Positions 36,294 through 43,910 of a DNA stretch of 64,000 nucleotides are shown here, piece after piece. This stretch comes from Thiosulfatihalobacter marinus (GTDB lineage Bacteria; Pseudomonadota; Alphaproteobacteria; Rhodobacterales; Rhodobacteraceae), in NCBI RefSeq assembly GCF_016019955.1, contig NZ_JAECRZ010000001.1, positions 62,001 through 126,000 on the forward strand. Direction: 5' to 3'. The notes under the pieces were generated by a model. That model did no database searches and had not been told where the DNA came from. It saw only the letters and a program-made list of their open reading frames with translations. Positions within the stretch are counted from its first letter, which is position 1. The number at the start of each line of letters is the position of its first letter. Position numbers and translations under genes: made by a program.

Positions 36294-36917
36294 TCACTTG
36301 AAGTTGCGGCTGTCCTTGAGTTGATCCCAGGCCCAGACCACTTCTTGCAGCTGTTCTTCCTGGCTGCGGTCGCCACCGTTCATGTCGGGGTGCAGCACCT
36401 TGATCAATTTCTTGTAGGCCTTGCGCACGTCGGCCTTGGACCAGGAGTCCTTGGCTTCGAGGATTTCGATGGCGCGGCGTTCGGTCGGGGGTAGGCGGCG
36501 CGTGCCGCTGACGCCCTTGCCGGGATTTTGCGTTGCGTTGGCGCCCAGAACCTGATGCGGATCTTCGATGCCCAACCGGGCCCAGGCGCGGGCCTCGGGA
36601 TCGGTGAATTTCTTGGTCTCGCGCTCCCACACCTTGTCCTTGGACATCTGGGCGTTGATCTCGGCTTCGGTGGTGCCGTCAAAGAAATTCCATTTGAGAT
36701 TGTACTCGCGCACATGGTCCTTGCAGAACCACTTGTATTCGTCGAGGACATCGGGCGCCCTGGGTGCACGGTACTTGCCCGCCTCTTCGCAGCCGTCATG
36801 TTCGCAGACACGGACAGACGTTTCCTGGGCACCGGACATGCCGCGCCGACCGCGGGGGTTATTCTTCTTGGCCGACTTCACGGACATATCAAAACCGAAG
36901 GGATCTGGTTTGGGCAT
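36294..36917 (-). CDS. J-domain protein with N-terminal Cys/His motif
   Basis: A 207-residue protein whose J domain is at the C-terminus (about 150-205) with the HPD tripeptide at 176-178, needed to stimulate a DnaK-type Hsp70. The N-terminal part has C38-x4-C43 and C65-x2-H68, a spacing that could bind zinc. This is not the DnaJ layout (N-terminal J, central CxxCxGxG repeats). The ATG follows AAGGTGAGATC. It is divergent from bolA, and the J-domain/bolA/cobS neighbourhood is one I associate with Rhodobacterales. Confidence 0.85.
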   Translation of the reverse strand: MPKPDPFGFDMSVKSAKKNNPRGRRGMSGAQETSVRVCEHDGCEEAGKYRAPRAPDVLDEYKWFCKDHVREYNLKWNFFDGTTEAEINAQMSKDKVWERETKKFTDPEARAWARLGIEDPHQVLGANATQNPGKGVSGTRRLPPTERRAIEILEAKDSWSKADVRKAYKKLIKVLHPDMNGGDRSQEEQLQEVVWAWDQLKDSRNFK

Positions 36918-36992
36918 GATCTCACCTTTTCGACTCGGAGCGGGGAGTTTAGCCTAACCGCGCGCAGATAGAAGAGGCAGGAGGCAAAAAAC

Positions 36993-37250
36993 ATGACCGT
37001 GAGACAGGAAATTCATGACCGGCTGACGGCGGCGTTTGCGCCGCGCGCGCTGGACGTGGTGGACGACAGCGAACGCCATCGCGGTCATGCCGGGTATCAG
37101 GAAGGCGGCGAGAGCCATTTCAACGTGATGATCCGCGCCGGTGCATTTGAGGGTTTGAGCCGCGTTGCCCGTCATAGGGCCGTGCACAAGGCGCTGGGCG
37201 GCGATCTGGTGGCGCGCATTCACGCATTGGCCCTGGATATCGACGGCTAG
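36993..37250 (+). CDS. BolA family protein
   Basis: An 85-residue BolA-fold protein. The helix-turn-helix-like region HFNVMIRAGAFEGLSRVARHRAVHKALG is characteristic, with the conserved His at the C-terminal side that helps ligate a shared iron-sulfur cluster with a monothiol glutaredoxin. An ideal AGGAGG precedes the ATG. It is divergent from the J-domain gene and converges on the DUF4177 gene with one base between stops. The glutaredoxin partner is not in the window. Confidence 0.93.
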   Translation: MTVRQEIHDRLTAAFAPRALDVVDDSERHRGHAGYQEGGESHFNVMIRAGAFEGLSRVARHRAVHKALGGDLVARIHALALDIDG

Positions 37251-37251
37251 G

Positions 37252-37776
37252 TCAGGTGTCCGGTTTGTTTCGGGCGCGTGCGCGCAGAGCCACGGGAATG
37301 GTGGTGACGGAGTCGCCTTCTTCCGGGTCGCGCTCGGCAGAGGCGCCGGTCAGGCTGTCTTCGGCCAGGAGCAGCGGGCTTTGGGGCGTGTCCTTTGGCG
37401 ATACGTCCGGGCCTTCCTTTGGCCTTTCCGCAGGCTGAGGCGCGGGTATGTCAGGTTCGGGCGAGTCCGGTTCGGGCGGCGCCGGAAGCTCTGCCAGCCT
37501 GGGCGCTTCCAGTTTGCGGGGGGAAAACTCGGAAAGATCGCCGGCTCTGGGGCGACGGAACACCATGACGCTGCGATAGGTCGTTGTGTTGGAGGTCAAG
37601 CCGGCGCGTTCTTCGTTTGGAAGCGTTTCGGCACGCTGAAACTCCCAGCCGTCGGCCGCCAACTGGTTCATGAGGCTTTCCAGCGCATTGGCAAAGCGCC
37701 CCTGTGGGGTTTTGACGCCCTTGGCCTTCTGGCCCCTGGCGGGCGCGGGAACAACTTTATACTCGTAATGGGTCAT
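37252..37776 (-). CDS. DUF4177 domain protein with Pro-rich tail
   Basis: A 174-residue protein: residues 1-75 form a DUF4177 domain (YEYKVVPAPARG, LNxLAADGWEFQRAETLP, RSVMVFRRP), followed by a Pro/Glu/Ser-rich, probably disordered tail of about 95 residues. DUF4177 domains are small alpha/beta folds without a known role. It lies 42 bp upstream of the methyltransferase stop-to-start direction on the same strand and converges on bolA. Confidence 0.75.
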   Translation of the reverse strand: MTHYEYKVVPAPARGQKAKGVKTPQGRFANALESLMNQLAADGWEFQRAETLPNEERAGLTSNTTTYRSVMVFRRPRAGDLSEFSPRKLEAPRLAELPAPPEPDSPEPDIPAPQPAERPKEGPDVSPKDTPQSPLLLAEDSLTGASAERDPEEGDSVTTIPVALRARARNKPDT

Positions 37777-37818
37777 GGGTTTACTGGGTCTGATGAGGCG
37801 GCAACTGGGCCGGATTGA

Positions 37819-38430
37819 CTATTTCTTCTTTCGCATGTTCTTGGGCAGCAGGGTCAGGCTCACGGGATAATCCGGGATGTCTGCCGACGGTTTGAACATC
37901 GCCCAGGAGGGGAACTTGTCCTGGGGATCGCGCGGCTCTGAAAGGGCGGTGCGCATTACCGGCTGATCCACCAGCAGCGCAAAGGTATTCACGGAATACT
38001 GGACCAGCGGCCAGTTCGGATCATAGTCGTGCCCGGCGATCATGCCGCCGACCTTGACCTTGGCGTACCAGTCGAAAATCGTCTTGCCCCGGTTTTCGCC
38101 GGTATGGGCATAGCCGTCGATATAGACAAAATCGAAATGCTCGTCGGGGAAGGCATCAAGGGCTTCGTCGAATGTCATGCGCAAAAGCCAATAGGGTTTG
38201 CCCATGCCCACGTTTTTCAATGCGGCAATGTATTCGGCTGTATCGTGACGGTCGCCATAGACATCGACGCCGTAGAATTGTGAAAACAGGCCGGTTTGTA
38301 TCATTCGCTTGGAATACCAGCCGCCGGCCACGCCCAGTTCGATCCCGATCAGACCATCGCGTTCCAGGAATTGCGGCAAGTCCTTGCGTTCCTGCACGAT
38401 ATCGACAATTTCGGCCTTGGGCGGTTTCAT
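37819..38430 (-). CDS. Class I SAM-dependent methyltransferase
   Basis: A 203-residue protein with the SAM-binding motif LIGIELGVAGGWYSKRM near residue 30, an acidic end of beta-2 (FYGVDVYGD) and FDFVYIDGYAHTGENRGKTI followed by GGMIAGHDY. This pattern fits the Methyltransf_24-like group often found in surface polysaccharide or small-molecule modification. The ATG at 38430 is used; upstream residues in the open frame look non-coding. Substrate unknown. Confidence 0.75.
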   Translation of the reverse strand: MKPPKAEIVDIVQERKDLPQFLERDGLIGIELGVAGGWYSKRMIQTGLFSQFYGVDVYGDRHDTAEYIAALKNVGMGKPYWLLRMTFDEALDAFPDEHFDFVYIDGYAHTGENRGKTIFDWYAKVKVGGMIAGHDYDPNWPLVQYSVNTFALLVDQPVMRTALSEPRDPQDKFPSWAMFKPSADIPDYPVSLTLLPKNMRKKK

Positions 38431-38488
38431 GAAATGCAACGTGTCACGAATGTGGGCACGCGGTCCAGTGGGTTCTGCGCGGATGCGC

Positions 38489-38965
38489 CTATTTGTGGCG
38501 GATCGCCATTTGTCGCCCCACACGCGGTGGGCGCGGCAGCGAGCGGTGGGCGGCCATCAGCGTCCTGACCCGCGCGTGAATATCGTCGGGCATGGGGGCC
38601 ACGTTTGGGCCGGATTGATCGATATGCAGGCCCAACCCTTCGGCGGTGGCCGAGACCCAGCCATCTTCGTGAATCAGTTCCTGATAGAAATGAAAGGAGC
38701 GGTCATTGTGATCCAGCAACTGGAAGCTGGCGCGCACGCTGTCGCCCAGGTGAATCTCGCGCAGATAGCAGACATGGGTTTCCGCCGAAAATGTGGTACA
38801 GCCGGTGCGTTCGCGATAGCCTGGGCCAAATCCGAGCCGTTCCCAGATTTCATCCACCCCGCGATCGAACAGAACATTGTAATAGGCCATGTTGAGATGG
38901 CCGTTATAATCGATCCAGTCTTTCTCTACCGGCATCGGGCCGGAAAGGAAGGGCGTGTCTGTCAT
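38489..38965 (-). CDS. Hotdog-fold acyl-CoA thioesterase (4HBT family)
   Basis: A 158-residue single hotdog domain. WIDYNGHLNMAYYNVLFDRG is the 4HBT signature, with the conserved Asp/Tyr-Asn-Gly-His; the central helix and the strands SVRASFQLLDHNDRSFHFYQELIHEDG follow. It hydrolyses an acyl-CoA, with no hint of chain length. The frame is open far upstream, but ATG 38965 precedes the domain directly. It lies between the sulfotransferase and the methyltransferase, all leftward. Confidence 0.85.
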   Translation of the reverse strand: MTDTPFLSGPMPVEKDWIDYNGHLNMAYYNVLFDRGVDEIWERLGFGPGYRERTGCTTFSAETHVCYLREIHLGDSVRASFQLLDHNDRSFHFYQELIHEDGWVSATAEGLGLHIDQSGPNVAPMPDDIHARVRTLMAAHRSLPRPPRVGRQMAIRHK

Positions 38966-38988
38966 CCGTGGACCTTTCCGAGTGATCT

Positions 38989-39642
38989 TCAGGAGTTCGT
39001 GTCTTCGCCACGTGCCTGTCGTTTGCTTGCCGGTACCCCGCGCAAGGCGGCGATGGCGGCACCGGTAATGCTCCAGATGCGGCGCTTGCCCGGTGTATAG
39101 CTGCCGCGATTGGCGTGGGGAAAGGGCGCGTCGGGCACCGGTTTTCCAAGGAATTCGCAAACCTCCTGCCAGCCGGAGCCGTCTTCCCAGCAGACTTCCA
39201 GCAAATCGCCGGGGCGGTCGCGGAAATATTCGCGCACCTCGGCATAGTGAGAGCGAAAACGGTTCAGGAAGACATCCTCGTAACCCGCAGGGAAACCGAT
39301 CCCGTAAGTGTAGGTTTGCGACTTGTCCGGCAGGCAGCCAAGATGGTTGACCGCGCTGGCGATCCATCTGGCCTCGTCGCGGGTGGTCAGGATGAATTTC
39401 GAACCGGGATAGCGAACGTCCATTGCCTTGTAAAGATTGGGCCAGGGATGATCCTCGAACGCGTCATGCGCGTCCGCCAGTTCATAGGCCGGTGTCAGAT
39501 CGCCCTGCATCAGGCGTGGTACGATCTCGCTGCCGCCACTTTTGACGGTGTATCCCAGTTCCCAATAGATCTTGCGCAAGGTCTTGGTGCCGGTTTTCTG
39601 AAAACCGATGCCGAATACCTTGGGTTCCATCAGATCGGCCAT
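38989..39642 (-). CDS. Sulfotransferase family protein
   Basis: A 217-residue protein with the PAPS 5'-phosphosulfate loop IGFQKTGTKTLRK near residues 11-24 and the 3'-phosphate region FILTTRDEARWIASAVNH near 85-103. These match the eukaryote-like sulfotransferase superfamily used for sulfation of carbohydrates or small molecules. ATG 39642 has AAGGAC upstream at good spacing; the longer frame to 39699 would need TTG. Acceptor unknown. The nearby methyltransferase suggests shared modification of one product, which is inference. Confidence 0.8.
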   Translation of the reverse strand: MADLMEPKVFGIGFQKTGTKTLRKIYWELGYTVKSGGSEIVPRLMQGDLTPAYELADAHDAFEDHPWPNLYKAMDVRYPGSKFILTTRDEARWIASAVNHLGCLPDKSQTYTYGIGFPAGYEDVFLNRFRSHYAEVREYFRDRPGDLLEVCWEDGSGWQEVCEFLGKPVPDAPFPHANRGSYTPGKRRIWSITGAAIAALRGVPASKRQARGEDTNS

Positions 39643-39741
39643 GACTGCGTGTCCTTGTCTGCGTGCCCTATCCAGTTCCGGCTTTTGCGTCTCTGCCAAA
39701 TTCCCAAGAGCAGACCCCGCGCGGGATATGACATCATCGGC

Positions 39742-41253
39742 TCACTGGCCCAGCTTTTTCTGAACCAGTTCGTTGACAGCCTTGGGGTTTGCCTTGCCGC
39801 CCGTGGATTTCATAACCTGCCCGACGAACCATCCGGCAAGCTTGGGGTTCACCCTGGCTTTTTCAACCTGGGCCGGGTTGTCGGCGATGATCTGGTCAAG
39901 GGCGGCTTCGATCGCGCCGGTATCCGTGACCTGCTTCATGCCGCGTTCCTCGACGATCTGCGCGGGCTCACCACCTTCGGTATAGACGATCTCGAACAGA
40001 TCCTTGGCAATCTTGCCCGAGATGGTCTCGGCCTTGATCAGATCGACGATCCCGCCCAACTGCGCCGGGCTGACCGGGCTGTCGGTGATATCGCGGTCGT
40101 CTTTCTTGAGGCGGCCGAACAGTTCGTTGATGACCCAGTTCGCGGCCAGCTTGCCATCGCGGCCCTCGGCAACGGCTTCGAAATAGGCGGCACTTTCGGC
40201 TTCGGCGGTCAGCACCGACGCATCATATTCGGTAAGGCCGAAGTCACTGACAAACCGCGCCTTTTTCTGGTCGGGAAGTTCCGGCAGGGTGGCGGCGATA
40301 TCGTCCACCCAACCCTGTTCGATTTCCAGCGGCAACAGGTCGGGGCAGGGGAAGTAGCGATAATCATGCGCCTCTTCCTTGCTCCGCATCGAACGGGTTT
40401 CGTTCTTGTCGGGGTCGTAGAGGCGGGTTTCCTGTTCGACCGCGCCGCCGGCCTCGACGATGGCGATCTGGCGACGGGCCTCGTATTCGATGGCGGCCTG
40501 GATAAAGCGCATCGAGTTCATGTTCTTGATCTCGCAGCGCGTGCCCAGGTGGCCGAAATCCTGGGTTTCCATGTATTTTTCATAGGCGTCGGGGCGGCAG
40601 ACCGATACGTTCACATCCGCGCGCAGGTTGCCGTTCTGCATATTGCCGTCGCAGGTGCCGAGATAGCGCAGAATCTGGCGCATCTTGGTCACATATGCAG
40701 CGGCCTCTTCGGGGCCGCGAATGTCGGGGCGGCTGACAATTTCCATCAGCGCCACGCCGGTGCGGTTGAGATCCACAAAGGACATGTTCGGATCCATGTC
40801 ATGCACGGATTTGCCCGCATCCTGTTCCAGATGGATACGTTCGATCCGCACCTTGCGGGCCACGCCCGGCCCCATATCCACCAGGATTTCGCCTTCGCCC
40901 ACGATGGGCTCGTAAAGCTGGCTGATCTGGTAGCCTTGCGGCAGGTCGGGATAAAAGTAGTTCTTGCGGTCAAAGGCAGATTTCAGGTGAATTTCCGCCT
41001 TGAGGCCCAGCCCGGTGCGCACCGCCTGTTCCACACAGTATTCATTGATCACCGGCAACATGCCCGGCATGGCCGCGTCCACGAAGGCCACGTTGGAATT
41101 CGGCTCGGCCCCGAACTGGGTGGAGGCGCCCGAAAACAGCTTGGCGTTCGAGGCAACCTGGGCATGAACCTCCATTCCGATGACCAGTTCCCAGTCATGT
41201 TTGGCGCCCGCGATCACCTTGGGCTTGGGGGTTTCATAGGTCAGGTCGAGCAT
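39742..41253 (-). CDS. gatB: Asp-tRNA(Asn)/Glu-tRNA(Gln) amidotransferase subunit B
   Basis: A 503-residue GatB. It begins near [13 protein letters not shown], has [22 protein letters not shown], the signature [18 protein letters not shown] near residue 85, and the YqeY-like C-terminal tail ending [29 protein letters not shown]. As part of GatCAB it phosphorylates and transamidates mischarged Glu-tRNA(Gln) or Asp-tRNA(Asn). ATG 41253 follows AAGGAGCCGGAGCA. gatA and gatC are not adjacent. Confidence 0.96.
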   Translation of the reverse strand: MLDLTYETPKPKVIAGAKHDWELVIGMEVHAQVASNAKLFSGASTQFGAEPNSNVAFVDAAMPGMLPVINEYCVEQAVRTGLGLKAEIHLKSAFDRKNYFYPDLPQGYQISQLYEPIVGEGEILVDMGPGVARKVRIERIHLEQDAGKSVHDMDPNMSFVDLNRTGVALMEIVSRPDIRGPEEAAAYVTKMRQILRYLGTCDGNMQNGNLRADVNVSVCRPDAYEKYMETQDFGHLGTRCEIKNMNSMRFIQAAIEYEARRQIAIVEAGGAVEQETRLYDPDKNETRSMRSKEEAHDYRYFPCPDLLPLEIEQGWVDDIAATLPELPDQKKARFVSDFGLTEYDASVLTAEAESAAYFEAVAEGRDGKLAANWVINELFGRLKKDDRDITDSPVSPAQLGGIVDLIKAETISGKIAKDLFEIVYTEGGEPAQIVEERGMKQVTDTGAIEAALDQIIADNPAQVEKARVNPKLAGWFVGQVMKSTGGKANPKAVNELVQKKLGQ

Positions 41254-41326
41254 TGCTCCGGCTCCTTGCAACTCTGGCTGGCCTGCGTTCTAGGCCAGCC
41301 CGGGTGCAGGGGCAAGAGGCGAGCGC

Positions 41327-42631
41327 CTATGGGTTGATCTGGGTGATGCCCTCGGGCGTGAAATAGACGGTCTGCCCGGCCTGAAGGCCGGCAAGGAATG
41401 GCATCGCGACCGCGTGCAGGGCGATTTCCTTGCCTTTTTGGGCCAGCCTGTCCTTGGAAATGATGCGCGACGTGTTTTCGAAGCCGATTTCGGCATGACC
41501 CCAGATCAGCGGGTGGATTTCGCGAAGATGTTCGCGCACGACCCGGTCAAAGCCATGCCGCAGGGCGGGCGGGAGATCCTGGCGAAGGCCGTCTTCGTAA
41601 TACTGTTCGCGCGATATTTGCCAACTGCGGAACAGGTGTGCCGCCATGAGATTGGCGATGTGCTGATCCTTGACGCGCGTCAGAATGTCGGACACGCCAT
41701 CCAGGAAATACTCGATTTCCAGCATTTCCAGCCCGGTCGGATCAACCAGCAGAGCATCGAACCACACCCAGGTATACCCTCCGGCGCCCCAGATATCGAA
41801 GGTTTGGGCGGCGACCCGGCGGGCTTGCAGATCAAGCTGTTCGAAATCGCCGTACCAGCGCGGCAGCAGATAGTTGCCAAGGGCGCGCATATGGCGCGGG
41901 TTGGCAGGATCAAGGGAGATCAGCGATTCGAACTCTTGCGCAAGCAGGGTTGCGGGGTGCGGATTGCCCGGCAAGAGCGCGCAACGCGCGGCCGACAGGG
42001 CCGGCGAATGGTGCTTTTTCGGGCAGAACCGTTGCAGTATGTCAGAGGCGCGGTCGAAATGGGCGTGGAATGCCTCGCGATTGATTTCCCGTATGTCGTC
42101 CTTGGCAGCGGCGCCGCGCCAGGCCCAGCCGATGTCGATATGCATGTGGGCGACGATCAATGCGAGCGGATAGCTGTCGGGAAAGTCCTCCAGCATGTAT
42201 TCCAACCCTTCGATGCCGGAAAAGAAATCGGCATCCTTGGCCGGACGGCCGTGCAGAAGCGCGTGCTCGGCGGCGCGCACCACGTCGGACCGGGCGCCAA
42301 AGATCATCAGGTCGGCCAGGGGTGTGCCGGCCTTGGTGGTGGCGCGGTTCTGGTCATGTGTGCGGATCAGGTCTTCAAGCTCTTCCCACAGTTCCTGACG
42401 GGCCAGGAACAGGCCGCGTTCGCGGGTTGCGTCGCTTTCCATCTGGTCAGGGGTGGATGTGTTGATCGGAATCTGAAGTCGGTCTTGCAGATCGCGGTAG
42501 GTTTGAGGGGCTTCCAGGGATGAGTCCTCGGGCGCTTCACGACGCGACAGAGGCAATTTCCGCGTCAGTTTGCGCAGCGCCGGGGCAGAAACGCCCTGCG
42601 CAGAATTGGTGTCTGATGAAAAGAGTTTCAT
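41327..42631 (-). CDS. Conserved protein of unknown function, helical
   Basis: A 434-residue soluble protein, rich in helices and aromatic residues, without a signal peptide. The middle (about 120-330) has helix pairs with ALA-type packing reminiscent of TPR or DUF4034-like repeats: YPLALIVAHMHIDIGWAWRG, AQEFESLISLDPANPRHMRALGNYLLPRWYGD and YTWVWFDALLVDP. I do not recognise a named family or catalytic motif. It is probably monocistronic between gatB and the small membrane protein gene; the upstream gap 42632-42739 holds its promoter. Confidence 0.65.
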   Translation of the reverse strand: MKLFSSDTNSAQGVSAPALRKLTRKLPLSRREAPEDSSLEAPQTYRDLQDRLQIPINTSTPDQMESDATRERGLFLARQELWEELEDLIRTHDQNRATTKAGTPLADLMIFGARSDVVRAAEHALLHGRPAKDADFFSGIEGLEYMLEDFPDSYPLALIVAHMHIDIGWAWRGAAAKDDIREINREAFHAHFDRASDILQRFCPKKHHSPALSAARCALLPGNPHPATLLAQEFESLISLDPANPRHMRALGNYLLPRWYGDFEQLDLQARRVAAQTFDIWGAGGYTWVWFDALLVDPTGLEMLEIEYFLDGVSDILTRVKDQHIANLMAAHLFRSWQISREQYYEDGLRQDLPPALRHGFDRVVREHLREIHPLIWGHAEIGFENTSRIISKDRLAQKGKEIALHAVAMPFLAGLQAGQTVYFTPEGITQINP

Positions 42632-42739
42632 AGGGTGGCACTGCTCCGTTTATTGCTGCCACTATGAAATCCGTTTCAGGCCAAAAAAGGGCACCAAGTT
42701 GAAATCATGGGGTCAGCCCGGCACGGATTGGCCACGATC

Positions 42740-43171
42740 TCAGATCACCCGAAAGTGGTGCCGTTCCACCTTGATCCCGCGCGCCTGGAACGCTTCCTCG
42801 AGCGTTTTGTGCGCGGGCAGCACATCCTGGGGAAGGCGCAGTTTGCTGCCATCGACAAGCATCACGGTGACACGAACCGAAACGTCCAGGCGGGTATCCA
42901 GGCGAACCTGGCGAATCCGGTCAAGCGTCAGCTCGCCGGATTGGGTCGGGCATTTCCAGCGCATCGTGTCGTCTGTCATTTCAAAGGTGGATACCGGATT
43001 GAGCAGAAGATCGACAAGCGCCGGAATGGCAAAGAGCGACAGAAATACAAGGATCCATGTCATCGTGCCGATGCTGTACAACCCGCCAAGCAGGGCGGCG
43101 GCCAGAGCCAGCGCGCCAAAGGTGCGCAGCGTCCGGCCCTGATTGTGAACGATCAGCGCCTCGGCCATCAT
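42740..43171 (-). CDS. Small membrane protein with PH-like domain
   Basis: A 143-residue protein with two hydrophobic helices near the N-terminus (about 17-34 and 38-58), followed by a beta-rich domain of about 75 residues (DDTMRWKCPTQSGELTLDRIRQVRLD, VTVMLVDGSKLRLP) that resembles bacterial PH-like modules behind membrane anchors. No specific function. The ATG overlaps the SDR stop (ATGA), so the two are co-translated. Confidence 0.65.
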   Translation of the reverse strand: MMAEALIVHNQGRTLRTFGALALAAALLGGLYSIGTMTWILVFLSLFAIPALVDLLLNPVSTFEMTDDTMRWKCPTQSGELTLDRIRQVRLDTRLDVSVRVTVMLVDGSKLRLPQDVLPAHKTLEEAFQARGIKVERHHFRVI

Positions 43172-43908
43172 CGCCCCCCGGCCACGTCAAGCATGGTGCC
43201 CGTCACATAAGAGGCCTCGTCCGAGAGCAGGAACAGAATGGCGCGGGCCACCTCCTGTGCCGATCCGGTGCGCCTTATCGGCACCATATGCGCCATGCGC
43301 CGCGCGCGGTCGGGTTCGCCGCCCTTGGCGTGAATATCGGTTTCGATCAGGCCGGGGCGCACACCGTTGACGCGGATATTGTCGGGCGCCACCTCCTCGC
43401 CCAGCCCCTTGGTGAAAATGTCGATCGCGGCCTTGGAGGCGGCATAATCGACATATTGGTTGGCCGATCCGATCCGCGCGGCGGCAGAGGAAAGATTGAC
43501 GATGGCGCCTCCCTGACCCTGAGCCTGCATCCGCAGCACGGTCTCTTTCGCGACCAGCATGGCGCCGATCACGTTCACGTCGAACATGCGGCGCAGCCGA
43601 TCATGGGTGAGATCCGTGACCCCGGCGGTCTGCCCGACGATGCCGGCATTGTTGACCAGCGCATCGATCCGCCCGAAACGCGCGTCGATCGCGGCGAACA
43701 TCGCGGAAAGCTCGTCGGGCCGGGCCACATCCGCCGGGCAAAGCAGGGCCTGCGCTCCGGCGGCCTGGCAATCGTCCGCCACGGCGGCGGCGCCGGCGTG
43801 ATCCGTGCGGTAATTCAGGGCCAGGTCATAGCCACGCTCTGCGGCCAGCCGCGCGGTTGCTGCGCCGATCCCCGCGCTGGCCCCGGTGATCAGACAGATC
43901 CTGCGCAT
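43168..43908 (-). CDS. Short-chain dehydrogenase/reductase
   Basis: A 246-residue classical SDR: cofactor motif TGASAGIG (residues 8-15), NNAG near 90, catalytic Ser in NLSSAAARIG near 140 and YAASK near 157-161, then the PG motif VRPGLIETDIH. The cofactor loop NYRTDHAG after beta-2 has Arg, which favours NADP(H). Substrate cannot be told. It lies 2 bp downstream of pepN on the same strand and is coupled to the small membrane protein. Confidence 0.88.
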   Translation of the reverse strand: MRRICLITGASAGIGAATARLAAERGYDLALNYRTDHAGAAAVADDCQAAGAQALLCPADVARPDELSAMFAAIDARFGRIDALVNNAGIVGQTAGVTDLTHDRLRRMFDVNVIGAMLVAKETVLRMQAQGQGGAIVNLSSAAARIGSANQYVDYAASKAAIDIFTKGLGEEVAPDNIRVNGVRPGLIETDIHAKGGEPDRARRMAHMVPIRRTGSAQEVARAILFLLSDEASYVTGTMLDVAGGR

Positions 43909-43910
43909 CT

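Noticed and set aside
39115-41337. A 740-codon open frame antisense to gatB and the sulfotransferase gene
   Set aside because: It covers two well-supported genes on the other strand and shows no recognisable domain.
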